NCBI GenBank assembly: GCA_944321465.1
Contig: CALULL010000010.1
Span: forward strand, 1 to 64,000
Direction: 5' to 3'
Source of the DNA: an uncultured Bacteroides sp.
Lineage (GTDB): Bacteria > Bacteroidota > Bacteroidia > Bacteroidales > Bacteroidaceae
Length of the DNA stretch: 64,000 nucleotides
The notes beneath the pieces are model-generated. The model was not told the DNA's origin and did no database searches. It saw only the letters and a list, made by a program, of their open reading frames with translations. The translations under genes were made by a program, and so were the position numbers. The number at the start of each line of letters is the position of its first letter. Position 1 is the first letter of the stretch. Shown one piece after another: positions 41,618 through 50,157 of the stretch.

Positions 41618-43975
41618 ATGCAGAAGAACCTTGTCATTGTCGAGTCACCGGCAAAAGCTAAAACCATTGAGAAATTCCTTGGCAAGGATTACAAAGTCCT
41701 TTCCAGCTACGGGCACATACGCGACCTGAAGAAGAAAGAGTTCAGCATCGACGTAGCCCACGACTTTGCGCCGGACTACGAGATACCGGCGGACAAGCGC
41801 AAGCTGGTGGGCGAACTGAAGAGCGAGGCGGCTCAGGCCGAGACCGTGTGGCTGGCCTCCGATGAGGACCGCGAGGGGGAAGCCATCGCCTGGCATCTGT
41901 ACGAGGTGCTGGGGCTGAAGCCCGAACATACGAAGCGCATTGTCTTCCACGAGATAACCAAGAACGCCATCCTGAACGCCATCAAGCATCCGCGCGACAT
42001 TGACCTCAACCTGGTCAACGCCCAGCAGGCACGCCGCGTGCTCGACCGCATTGTGGGCTTCGAGCTTTCGCCCGTGCTGTGGCGCAAGGTGAAGCCCGCC
42101 CTTTCGGCAGGCCGCGTGCAGTCGGTTGCCGTGCGCCTCATCGTGGAGCGCGAGCGCGAGATACAGGCTTTCCGCTCCGAGGCCGCCTATCGCGTCACGG
42201 CGGTGTTTCAGGTGCCGGGGGCCGATGGCAAGCCAGTGGAGCTGCGTGCCGAGCTGGCGCGCCGCATCAAGGCGAAGGACGAGGCCCGCCGTCTGCTCGA
42301 ACAGTGCCGCGCGGCAACGTTTGCCATCGACGACATCAGCACCCGTCCGCTGAAGAAAAGCCCGGCGGCTCCTTTCACCACTTCCACCCTGCAACAGGAG
42401 GCAGCCCGCAAACTGGGCTTCACCGTGGCCCAGACCATGATGGTGGCACAGCGGCTCTACGAGTCGGGAAGAATAACCTACATGCGAACCGACTCGGTGA
42501 ACCTCTCCGAGTATGCCATTCAGGGCAGCAAGGAGACCGTGGCCAGGCTCATGGGCGACCGCTACGTGCATCCGCGCCACTTCGCCACCAAGACCAAAGG
42601 TGCGCAGGAAGCCCACGAGGCCATACGCCCCACCGACATGAACGTGCCCAAGATAGAGGGCACGGCGCAGGAACGCCGTCTGTACGAGCTGGTGTGGAAA
42701 CGCACCATAGCCTCGCAGATGGCCGATGCCGAGCTGGAGAAGACCGTCGCCACCATAAGCGTGAGCGGCACGGACGACACGTTTGTAGCCACGGGCGAGG
42801 TGGTGAAGTTCGACGGTTTCTTGCGCGTCTACCGCGAGTCCTACGACGACGATGCCGAGCAGCCCGACGGCGAGGAGCGCATGTTGCCGCCTCTCGTGCA
42901 GGGGCAGCAGCTGCAATGCCGCAGCATAGCCGCCACCGAACGCTTCAGCCAGCACCCGCCCCGCTACACCGAGGCCAGCCTGGTGCGTAAGCTGGAAGAG
43001 CTGGGTATAGGCCGCCCCTCTACCTACGCCCCCACCATCTCGACCATACAGCAGCGCGAGTATGTGGTGAAGGGCGACCGCGAGGGCGAGCAGCGTTCCT
43101 ACAACGTCATGACGCTGGCCGACGGCAGTATCAGCGATGTCACCCTCACCGAAAATACCGGAGCCGAGAAGGGCAAGCTGATGCCGACCGACATAGGCAT
43201 GGTGGTGAACGACTTCTTGACTGAGTATTTCCCGGACATACTGGACTACAACTTCACAGCAAAGGTCGAGAAGCAGTTCGACGAGATTGCCGAGGGGGCA
43301 GAACTGTGGACAACGGCTCTGCATACGTTCTACAACAAGTTCCACCCCTCAGTGGAGCGGACGCTGGCCGTCAAGAACGTCCACAAGGCAGGTGAGCGGC
43401 TGTTGGGGACCGACCCTGCCAGCGGCAAGCCGGTTCTGGTCAAAATAGGACGCTTCGGGCCCGTGGTACAGATAGGTTCCGCCGACGATGCCGAGAAACC
43501 CCGCTTTGCCCAGCTCAAGAAGGAACAGTCCATCGAGACGCTTACGCTTGACGAGGCCCTCGAACTCTTCAAGTTGCCCCGGGCCTTAGGCGTACTGGAC
43601 GGGGAGGTCGTGACAGTGGCCAACGGCCGCTTCGGTCCCTATGTCCATGTGGGTAAGACCTACGCTTCCTTGCCCAACGATGTCGACCCCATGACGATTA
43701 CCCAGGAGGAGGCTGTCGAGCTGATACGTGCCAAGCGCGAGGCCGAGGCCCGCCGACACTTGAAGCGGTTCCCCGAAGAACCCGAACTGGAGATACTCTC
43801 CGGCCGCTTTGGCCCCTACATCTGCTACAAGGGTAGCAACTACAAGATACCCAAGGACATCGAACCGCAGGACCTGACGCTCGAAGCCTGTCTGAAGCTC
43901 GTCGAGATACAGGCCGACAAGGACAAGTCGCAGTCCAAGCCCAAGCGCGGACGCTACGCCAAGAAAAGCAAGTGA
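41618..43975 (+). CDS. topA: DNA topoisomerase I (type IA)
   Basis: A 785-residue protein. The TOPRIM domain at the N-terminus has the acidic site VESPAKAKTIEKFLG (Glu7 region) and ASDEDREGEAIAWHL (about 78-92). The catalytic Tyr is in SGRITYMRTDSVNLS (about 287-301). The C-terminal part has repeated GRFGPY modules without Cys4 zinc fingers, as in other members of this phylum. It relaxes negative supercoils. Monocistronic; a GC hairpin (CCGTCGG / CCGACGG, 44005-44022) follows. Confidence 0.97.
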   Translation: MQKNLVIVESPAKAKTIEKFLGKDYKVLSSYGHIRDLKKKEFSIDVAHDFAPDYEIPADKRKLVGELKSEAAQAETVWLASDEDREGEAIAWHLYEVLGLKPEHTKRIVFHEITKNAILNAIKHPRDIDLNLVNAQQARRVLDRIVGFELSPVLWRKVKPALSAGRVQSVAVRLIVEREREIQAFRSEAAYRVTAVFQVPGADGKPVELRAELARRIKAKDEARRLLEQCRAATFAIDDISTRPLKKSPAAPFTTSTLQQEAARKLGFTVAQTMMVAQRLYESGRITYMRTDSVNLSEYAIQGSKETVARLMGDRYVHPRHFATKTKGAQEAHEAIRPTDMNVPKIEGTAQERRLYELVWKRTIASQMADAELEKTVATISVSGTDDTFVATGEVVKFDGFLRVYRESYDDDAEQPDGEERMLPPLVQGQQLQCRSIAATERFSQHPPRYTEASLVRKLEELGIGRPSTYAPTISTIQQREYVVKGDREGEQRSYNVMTLADGSISDVTLTENTGAEKGKLMPTDIGMVVNDFLTEYFPDILDYNFTAKVEKQFDEIAEGAELWTTALHTFYNKFHPSVERTLAVKNVHKAGERLLGTDPASGKPVLVKIGRFGPVVQIGSADDAEKPRFAQLKKEQSIETLTLDEALELFKLPRALGVLDGEVVTVANGRFGPYVHVGKTYASLPNDVDPMTITQEEAVELIRAKREAEARRHLKRFPEEPELEILSGRFGPYICYKGSNYKIPKDIEPQDLTLEACLKLVEIQADKDKSQSKPKRGRYAKKSK

Positions 43976-44077
43976 CGGGCAGTCCCGGGCGGCGGGGCGG
44001 GGGACCGTCGGCTTGCCGACGGACTGTCCCTCTGCCGCCTTCCATCGCCTGTCTGTTCCTAACTACTCATACCGCCG

Positions 44078-45070
44078 ATGCTCTTTTCCCTCATAATTCC
44101 CGTTTATAACCGCCCCGACGAAGTGGACGAGCTGCTGGATAGCCTCACGCGCCAGACCTTCGGCGACTTCGAGGTGGTGGTGGTGGACGATGGTTCCACC
44201 CGTCCGTGCCGCGAGGTCGCCATGCGCTATGCCTCCCGCCTCGACCTGCACTACTACGACAAGCCCAACAGTGGTCCCGGCCCCACGCGCAACTATGCCG
44301 CCGGGCATTGCAAGGGCGAGTTTCTCGTCTTGCTCGACTCCGACTGCCTGCTGCCACCGGGTTACCTGGCGGCGGTCGATGCCGAGCTGCGCCGCCAGCC
44401 GTGCGATGCCTTCGGAGGCCCCGACCGTGCACACCCTTCGTTCACCCCTGTGCAAAAGGCCATCAACTACGCCATGACATCGTTCTTCACCACAGGCGGC
44501 ATTCGTGGCGGCAAGGGGCGCAGACTGGACAAGTTCTATCCCCGCAGCTTCAACATGGGAATGCGTGCCGAGGTCTACCGCCGTCTGGGCGGTTTTGCTC
44601 CCATGCGCTTCGGCGAGGACATCGACCTGAGCATCCGCATCTTCCGCGACGGGTATTCGTGCCGTCTGTTCCCCGATGCCTGGGTGTGGCATAAGCGGCG
44701 GGCCACCCTGCGCACTTTCTTCAAGCAAGTGCACAACTCGGGCATCGCACGTATAAACCTCTATAAGAAGTACCCCTCTTCGCTCAAGGTGGTACACCTG
44801 TTGCCTGCCGCCTTCACCCTTGGCCTGGCGGCCTGCCTGCTGGCGGTTCCGTGGTGCCGCTGGAGCGTGTGGCCGCCTGTGCTCTATGCGCTGCTGGTCG
44901 GGGTCGACTCTACGGCCTGCAACCGCAGCCTGCGGGTGGGGCTTCTTTCTGTAGCCGCCTCGTTTGTGCAGCTCACGGGTTATGGCAGCGGTTTCCTGCG
45001 TGCCTGGTGGCGGCGGTGTGTGCTTGGCAGGGAAGAGTTCGAAGCCTTCAAACGCAACTTCTATAACTGA
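44078..45070 (+). CDS. Family 2 glycosyltransferase, membrane-bound
   Basis: A 330-residue protein with a GT-A fold at the N-terminus: FSLIIPVYNRPDEVDELLDS (3-22), FEVVVVDDGST (about 32-42), and the metal motif DSDC in LVLLDSDCLLPPG (about 86-98). RFGEDIDLSIRI (about 178-189) holds the acidic acceptor-site residues. Two or more membrane segments at about 240-300 anchor it. It would transfer a sugar from a nucleotide donor to a lipid or envelope polysaccharide; the acceptor is unknown. It lies 5 bp before radC. Confidence 0.88.
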   Translation: MLFSLIIPVYNRPDEVDELLDSLTRQTFGDFEVVVVDDGSTRPCREVAMRYASRLDLHYYDKPNSGPGPTRNYAAGHCKGEFLVLLDSDCLLPPGYLAAVDAELRRQPCDAFGGPDRAHPSFTPVQKAINYAMTSFFTTGGIRGGKGRRLDKFYPRSFNMGMRAEVYRRLGGFAPMRFGEDIDLSIRIFRDGYSCRLFPDAWVWHKRRATLRTFFKQVHNSGIARINLYKKYPSSLKVVHLLPAAFTLGLAACLLAVPWCRWSVWPPVLYALLVGVDSTACNRSLRVGLLSVAASFVQLTGYGSGFLRAWWRRCVLGREEFEAFKRNFYN

Positions 45071-45075
45071 TTGCC

Positions 45076-45756
45076 ATGATTTCCATTCCTCACTGGGCCG
45101 AGGAGGACCGCCCCCGCGAGAAGATGATGCAGAAAGGGGCCGAGGCACTGAGCGATGCCGAGCTGCTGGCCATACTCATCGGGTCGGGCAATACCGACGA
45201 GAGTGCCGTGGCCCTGATGAGGCGCGTGCTGGCAGCCGCAGGCAACGACCTCAACCAACTGGCCAAATGGGAGCTGCGCGACTTTGCCCGTTTCAAGGGC
45301 ATGGGGCCTGCCAAGAGCGTCAGCCTGCTGGCCGCCCTTGAGATAGGCAAACGCCGTAGGTTGGCGCAGCAGTCCGAGCGGGCCGTCGTGCGTTCGTCGC
45401 AGGACATCTACGGCATCTTCCACCCCCTGCTGTGCGACTTGCCCCACGAGGAGTTCTGGGTGTTGCTGCTCAACCAAGCGGCGCGTGTCATCGACCGCGT
45501 ACGCATCAGCCGGGGCGGCATCGACCAGACCACGGCCGACGTGCGCTCCATCCTGCGCGAGGCTCTGCTGCAACGCGCCACCCAGCTGGCTCTTGTCCAC
45601 AATCACCCATCGGGCAACCCGCAACCCAGCCAGGACGACCGTCGGCTAACCCAGCGTACTGCCGAGGCGGCGCGTCTGATGAACATCCGGGTGCTGGACC
45701 ATGTAGTCGTCTGTGACGGCTGTTACTTCAGTTTCTGCGACGAGGGGTTGCTGTAG
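45076..45756 (+). CDS. radC: RadC/JAMM domain protein
   Basis: A 226-residue protein of normal full length: N-terminal helix-hairpin-helix region (ALSDAELLAILIGSGNTDES, FARFKGMGPAKSVSL) and a C-terminal MPN+/JAMM metalloprotease-like domain with LVHNHPSGNPQPSQDDRRLT (the HxHPSG...D zinc site, about 173-192). RadC was named for DNA repair, but its true role is unclear. It is probably co-transcribed with the glycosyltransferase. Confidence 0.93.
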   Translation: MISIPHWAEEDRPREKMMQKGAEALSDAELLAILIGSGNTDESAVALMRRVLAAAGNDLNQLAKWELRDFARFKGMGPAKSVSLLAALEIGKRRRLAQQSERAVVRSSQDIYGIFHPLLCDLPHEEFWVLLLNQAARVIDRVRISRGGIDQTTADVRSILREALLQRATQLALVHNHPSGNPQPSQDDRRLTQRTAEAARLMNIRVLDHVVVCDGCYFSFCDEGLL

Positions 45757-45862
45757 CCCCTCTCTACGGCTTGGGCCTGTGCGGGCGCGTGCGTGCTTAT
45801 ATATAAGAAGGTGTAGCCGAAAAAACTTGCCGGACCATGCTGCCCGCTCCCTTCCAAATCGC

Positions 45863-45870
45863 TACTTTTG
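45863..45870 (+). promoter_or_regulatory. -7 box for the radical-SAM gene
   Basis: TACTTTTG, 19 bp before the start codon. It supports the start at 45890 over longer frames. Confidence 0.5.
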
Positions 45871-45889
45871 CCGCCAAACCGTTGCTGCG

Positions 45890-46831
45890 ATGGACAACCT
45901 CTACTATTCGTTTGCCGACTACCTGCGTCGGCGTTTCCCCTTCAAGGTGCAGAAAATATCGATTAACGCCGGCTTCACCTGCCCTAACCGCGACGGGACG
46001 GTGGGCTGGGGCGGCTGCACGTACTGCAACAACCAGACCTTCAATCCCGACTATTGCCGGACGGACAAGAGCGTAACCCGGCAGTTGCAGGAGGGCAAGG
46101 CTTTCTTTGCCCGCAAGTATCCGCAGATGCGCTATCTGGCCTATTTCCAAGCCTACACCAACACCTACGCCGACACGGGCCGCCTGCGTGCCCTCTACGA
46201 GGAGGCTCTTGCCGTGCCCGGTGTAGAGGGGCTTGTGGTGGGCACGCGCCCCGACTGTATGCCCGCCGACCTGCTTGGCTATCTGGAGCAGCTGGCACGT
46301 CGCGTGTTCGTGCTCGTGGAGTATGGCATTGAGAGCACGCGCGACGACACCCTGCGGCGCATCAACCGGGGCCACACCTATGCCCAGACGCGCGATGCCG
46401 TGGAGCGCACCGCCGCACGAGGCATCGCCACCGGCGGGCACGTCATCCTGGGGCTGCCTGGCGAGAGCCGGGACGACATCCTGGAGCAGGCCGCCGACGT
46501 GAGTCGTTTGCCCCTGACGACCCTGAAGCTGCACCAGCTGCAACTGATACGCGGCACGCGCATGGCCGCCGAATATCGGGAGAGGCCGCAGGACTTCCGC
46601 CTGCCCACGGCGCAGGAGTATGCCTGCCTCGTGGCCGACTACCTGGAGCGGCTGCGCCCCGACGTGGCTGTGGAGCGTTTCGTGTCGCAGTCGCCCCGCT
46701 CGCTGCTGCTGGCTCCCGACTGGGGAATGAAGAATCACGAGTTCAATCATCTGGTGGAGCGTTGCCTCAGGCAGCGGGGCACATGGCAGGGCCGGCTCTA
46801 TGCCGGAACCGACGGGCAAAGCCGGTCCTGA
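45890..46831 (+). CDS. TIGR01212-type radical SAM protein (YhcC-like)
   Basis: A 313-residue protein starting MDNLYYSFADYLRRRFPFKV. The iron-sulphur Cys set has the wide spacing of this family: CPNRDGTVGWGGCTYC (C-x12-C-x2-C, about 29-44). Further family hallmarks are YGIESTRDDTLRRINRGHTY and GGHVILGLPGE, and the C-terminal APDWGMKNHEFNHLVERCL. It is a S-adenosylmethionine radical enzyme whose substrate is not known. Confidence 0.92.
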   Translation: MDNLYYSFADYLRRRFPFKVQKISINAGFTCPNRDGTVGWGGCTYCNNQTFNPDYCRTDKSVTRQLQEGKAFFARKYPQMRYLAYFQAYTNTYADTGRLRALYEEALAVPGVEGLVVGTRPDCMPADLLGYLEQLARRVFVLVEYGIESTRDDTLRRINRGHTYAQTRDAVERTAARGIATGGHVILGLPGESRDDILEQAADVSRLPLTTLKLHQLQLIRGTRMAAEYRERPQDFRLPTAQEYACLVADYLERLRPDVAVERFVSQSPRSLLLAPDWGMKNHEFNHLVERCLRQRGTWQGRLYAGTDGQSRS

Positions 46832-46857
46832 GCGGCACGCCGGGACGGGGCCGGGGG

Positions 46858-46937
46858 AGCAGACCTGCGCCCGTCGGCGGGCACAGGTCTGCCCGCCAGC
46901 GGGCAAACCTCTCCCTGCCGGAGAGCAAACCTGTGCC
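46858..46937. repeat. 22-bp repeat array, four units (G)
   Basis: Cores at exact 22-bp steps: AGCAGACCTGCGCC (46858), GGCACAGGTCTGCC (46880), GGCAAACCTCTCCC (46902), AGCAAACCTGTGCC (46924). Centres ACCT, AGGT, ACCT, ACCT, the same order as array E. It begins 26 bp after the radical-SAM stop and ends 153 bp before fprA. Confidence 0.9.
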
Positions 46938-47012
46938 CGCCCGGACGACCCGAAAAGGAAGCAGACAAACATCTATTAGCAGAAAAAAGTAGATACTGTC
47001 GTGGAAAATCCG

Positions 47013-47020
47013 TATTTTTG
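47013..47020 (+). promoter_or_regulatory. -7 box for fprA
   Basis: TATTTTTG, 70 bp before the fprA start. Confidence 0.5.
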
Positions 47021-47090
47021 TGGCCTGCCTGGCAGAGGGTTGCCGGGCGCATGACAAAACAGTAAAACCACACAAACAACAATAGAGTCA

Positions 47091-48281
47091 ATGAAAGACA
47101 AGACACTGGTAAAAGGAAAGATACACTACGTGGGCGTGAACGACCGCAACAAGCACCTCTTCGAGGGCATGTGGCCTCTGCCCTACGGAGTCTCCTACAA
47201 TTCGTACCTCATAGCCGACGACATCGTGGCACTTATCGACACTGTGGACGCATGTTACTTCGAGCCCTACCTGCACAAGATAAAGAGCATCTTGGGCGAC
47301 CGCCCCGTGCAGTATCTGGTGGTAAACCACATGGAGCCGGACCACTCAGGCTCCATCCGCCTCATCAAGCAGGAGTATCCCGACATTGTAATCGTGGGCA
47401 ACAAACAGACCTTCGGCATGATTGAAGGCTATTACGGGGTGACGGGCGAACGCTACGTGGTGTCCGACGGCGATTTTCTCGACTTGGGTCACCACCGGCT
47501 GCGCTTCTACCTGACTCCTATGGTGCATTGGCCCGAGACGATGATGACTTTTGACGAGGCCGACGGCGTACTGTTCGCGGGCGACGGCTTCGGATGTTTC
47601 GGAACGCTCGACGGCGGTTTCCTTGACACGCGCATCAATGCCGACCGTTATTGGGACGAGATGGTGCGCTACTACTCGAACATCGTGGGCAAGTATGGCA
47701 ATCCGGTGCAGAAGGCATTGGCCAAGTTGGGCGGGCTGGACATAAAGGCAATCTGCTCGACGCACGGCCCGGTGTGGACCGAGAACATCGGGCGCGTGGT
47801 GGGCATCTACGACCGTCTGAGCCGTTACGAGGCCGAGCCGGGCGTGGTGATAGCCTACGGAAGCATGTACGGGCACACGGAGCAGATGGCCGAGGCCATA
47901 GCTGCCGAACTGTCGGCACAGGGCGTGCGCGACGTGGTGATGCACAACGTCAGCAAGAGCCATGCTTCGTACATCCTGCGCGACATATTCAAGTACCGGG
48001 GCCTCATCGTAGGTAGCCCCACATATTGTAACCAGATGTATCCCGAGGTGGCTTCCCTGCTCGACAAAATCCTGTTGCGCGAGGTAAAGGGCCGCTTCTT
48101 CGGTTACTTCGGCTCGTTTACCTGGGCCGGGGCGGCGGTGAAGCGTATGGGCGAGTTTGCCGAAAAGAGCAAGTTCGAGCTTGTGGGCGACCCGGTAGAG
48201 ATGAAGCAGGCCATGTGTCCCGTGGACTACGAGCACTGCGAGAACCTGGCGCGGGCTATGGCAGCCCGGCTCAAAGCCTGA
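47091..48281 (+). CDS. FprA family A-type flavodiiron protein
   Basis: A 396-residue protein. The N-terminal metallo-beta-lactamase domain (1-250) has the diiron ligands HMEPDH (about 83-88), the His in MVHWPET, the Asp in FAGDGFGCFG and the His in CSTHGPVW. The C-terminal flavodoxin domain (about 255-396) begins VIAYGSMYGHTEQMA. Such enzymes reduce O2 to water or NO to N2O, protecting anaerobes. Monocistronic with its own promoter; a 22-bp array lies upstream. Confidence 0.95.
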   Translation: MKDKTLVKGKIHYVGVNDRNKHLFEGMWPLPYGVSYNSYLIADDIVALIDTVDACYFEPYLHKIKSILGDRPVQYLVVNHMEPDHSGSIRLIKQEYPDIVIVGNKQTFGMIEGYYGVTGERYVVSDGDFLDLGHHRLRFYLTPMVHWPETMMTFDEADGVLFAGDGFGCFGTLDGGFLDTRINADRYWDEMVRYYSNIVGKYGNPVQKALAKLGGLDIKAICSTHGPVWTENIGRVVGIYDRLSRYEAEPGVVIAYGSMYGHTEQMAEAIAAELSAQGVRDVVMHNVSKSHASYILRDIFKYRGLIVGSPTYCNQMYPEVASLLDKILLREVKGRFFGYFGSFTWAGAAVKRMGEFAEKSKFELVGDPVEMKQAMCPVDYEHCENLARAMAARLKA

Positions 48282-48352
48282 GCTGCCGCGACGCTCCGGC
48301 GTGCGCGACGGCTGTTTAGCGTGTACTGTGAACCTAAAATCAATATACAACA

Positions 48353-49168
48353 ATGAGACTGATTATTGAACCGGATTATCAATCCGTATCGAAATGGGCC
48401 GCTTGCTACGTGGCTTCTAAAATAAACGCGGCAGGTGCTACTTCTGACAAACCTTTCGTGCTGGGCTGTCCTACGGGTTCGTCTCCGCTGGGCATGTACA
48501 GCGAGCTGATTGAGCTTAATAAGAAAGGTGTCGTGTCTTTCCAGAACGTCGTGACGTTCAACATGGACGAGTATGTGGGTCTTCCCAAGGAACATCCCGA
48601 AAGCTACTATTCCTTCATGTGGAACAACTTCTTCAGCCACATCGACATTAAGCCCGAGAACACCAACATCCTCAACGGCAACGCTGCCGACCTGGATGCC
48701 GAGTGTGCCCGCTATGAGGCCAAAATCAAGTCCTACGGGGGCGTGGACCTCTTTATGGGCGGCATTGGCCCCGACGGGCATATAGCTTTCAACGAGCCGG
48801 GCTCGTCGCTGTCCTCGCGCACACGCCAGAAGACGCTCACGACGGATACCATCATCGCCAACTCGCGCTTCTTCAACAACGACGTGAACCAGGTCCCCAA
48901 GACGGCTCTCACCGTGGGCGTAGGCACCGTGCTTGCTGCCAAGGAGGTGATGATTATCGTCAACGGCCACAACAAGGCACGTGCGCTCTATCACGCCGTA
49001 GAGGGCGGCATCACGCAGATGTGGACAATCAGTGCCCTTCAGATGCATGAGAAAGGCATCATCATCTGCGACGACGCTGCTACCGACGAACTGAAGGTGG
49101 GCACGTACCGCTACTTCAAGGACATCGAGGCCGACCATCTCGACCCCGAGTCGCTACTTAAGAAGTAA
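48353..49168 (+). CDS. nagB: Glucosamine-6-phosphate deaminase
   Basis: A 271-residue protein, normal length. It converts glucosamine-6-phosphate to fructose-6-phosphate and ammonia in amino-sugar catabolism. Motifs: phosphate loop [11 protein letters not shown] (about 39-49), catalytic Asp in [11 protein letters not shown] (about 69-79), and the active-site His in [17 protein letters not shown] (about 137-153). It starts 71 bp after fprA and ends in a very strong terminator. Confidence 0.96.
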   Translation: MRLIIEPDYQSVSKWAACYVASKINAAGATSDKPFVLGCPTGSSPLGMYSELIELNKKGVVSFQNVVTFNMDEYVGLPKEHPESYYSFMWNNFFSHIDIKPENTNILNGNAADLDAECARYEAKIKSYGGVDLFMGGIGPDGHIAFNEPGSSLSSRTRQKTLTTDTIIANSRFFNNDVNQVPKTALTVGVGTVLAAKEVMIIVNGHNKARALYHAVEGGITQMWTISALQMHEKGIIICDDAATDELKVGTYRYFKDIEADHLDPESLLKK

Positions 49169-49230
49169 GAGGACGCAGACCGTTGCCCGGCATAAGTCTG
49201 TCTGTATGGCTTGTGCCAGGGCATGATGGT

Positions 49231-49289
49231 GACGGCGGCCGGCTACTGGCGGCAGGTTTCTTCCTGCCCTCCGGTAGTCGGCCGCCGTC
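49231..49289 (+). terminator. Long hairpin after nagB
   Basis: Stem GACGGCGGCCG (49231-49241) with CGGCCGCCGTC (49279-49289) enclosing further pairs (CTAC/GTAG, GGCAGG/CCTGCC), followed by TGTTGTTT. It may also serve the opposing gene that ends at 49350. Confidence 0.75.
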
Positions 49290-49349
49290 TGTTGTTTCCG
49301 TCGCGGGGCATTCGGGGCGTGGCCGTTTGTACAGAGGTGTCTGCAGGCT

Positions 49350-49964
49350 TCAGCCCTCGTCCAGCCAGCCTTTGCCTTGGCGTACAATGACAGGCTCGTC
49401 GCCCGTGCAGTCCACCACGGTGGAGCCTTCGGTGCCTCCCGGTCCGCCGTCGATGACGAGGCTGGCCACATGGCCCAGCTTCTCGTCGATAAGCTCGGGG
49501 TCGGTGCAATAGCCTATGTCTTCGTTCTCGTCGTGTGGCAGGGTGGTGGTGAGTATGGGCGCGTCGAGCACGCGGGCTATCTCCCGTATGATGGGATTGT
49601 CCGGCATACGGATGCCCACTTCTTTGCGGTTGCGGAAAATCTTGGGCAGGCGGTTCGTCCCGTTCAGGATGAAAGTGAAGGGACCCGGTAGGTTGCGTTT
49701 CATTAGCTTGAAGGTGGCGTTGTCCACCTTGGCGTACTCGCTCACCTTGCTCAGGTCGTAGCAGATGATGGAGAGGTTGTTCTTCTTCGGGTCGATGCCT
49801 TTCAGCTGGCAGATGCGTTCTATGGCCCGTTCCTTCAACCCGTGGCAGCCTATGGCATACATCGTGTCGGTGGGGTAGACAATGAGTTCTCCGTCTTGCA
49901 GCACGTCCGCCACCCGTTGCAGGTCGGCGGGGTTGTTGTTCTTGTTGTAGAGCTTCAGTAGCAT
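49350..49964 (-). CDS. tsaC: L-threonylcarbamoyladenylate synthase
   Basis: A 204-residue YrdC/Sua5-domain protein without the Sua5 C-terminal extension, so the short TsaC type. Motifs: IVYPTDTMYAIGCHGL (about 29-44), KKNNLSIICYDLSKVSEYA (about 56-74), LPGPFTFILNGT and KEVGIRMPDNPI. It makes threonylcarbamoyl-AMP from Thr, bicarbonate and ATP for the t6A modification of tRNA. Confidence 0.93.
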   Translation of the reverse strand: MLLKLYNKNNNPADLQRVADVLQDGELIVYPTDTMYAIGCHGLKERAIERICQLKGIDPKKNNLSIICYDLSKVSEYAKVDNATFKLMKRNLPGPFTFILNGTNRLPKIFRNRKEVGIRMPDNPIIREIARVLDAPILTTTLPHDENEDIGYCTDPELIDEKLGHVASLVIDGGPGGTEGSTVVDCTGDEPVIVRQGKGWLDEG

Positions 49965-49980
49965 GTTCGGATGGTTTTTG

Positions 49981-49988
49981 CAAAAGTA
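49981..49988 (-). promoter_or_regulatory. -7 box for the tsaC-type gene
   Basis: Minus-strand TACTTTTG, 16 bp before the start codon, implying a nearly leaderless transcript. Confidence 0.5.
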
Positions 49989-50157
49989 GGCAAAGAAGAG
50001 CTAATGGTCAAGCTTCCGGGCGTTTTTTGCATCGAAGTGCAGTGTCTGGCTTGTGGGGGTGGGGTGCAGGCGAGGGACGCGGCGGTTCTGTGTCCTGCGG
50101 GTTGGGTGGGGGAGGAGGCAGGGGCCGGTCGTTGTCTCCCGCTGGAGGAGACAGGCT

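Noticed and set aside
49169-49230. A possible degenerate array after nagB (GCAGACCGTTGCCC).
   Set aside because: The next similar string is 15 bp, not 22 bp, away, and the stretch is better explained as the approach to the nagB terminator.
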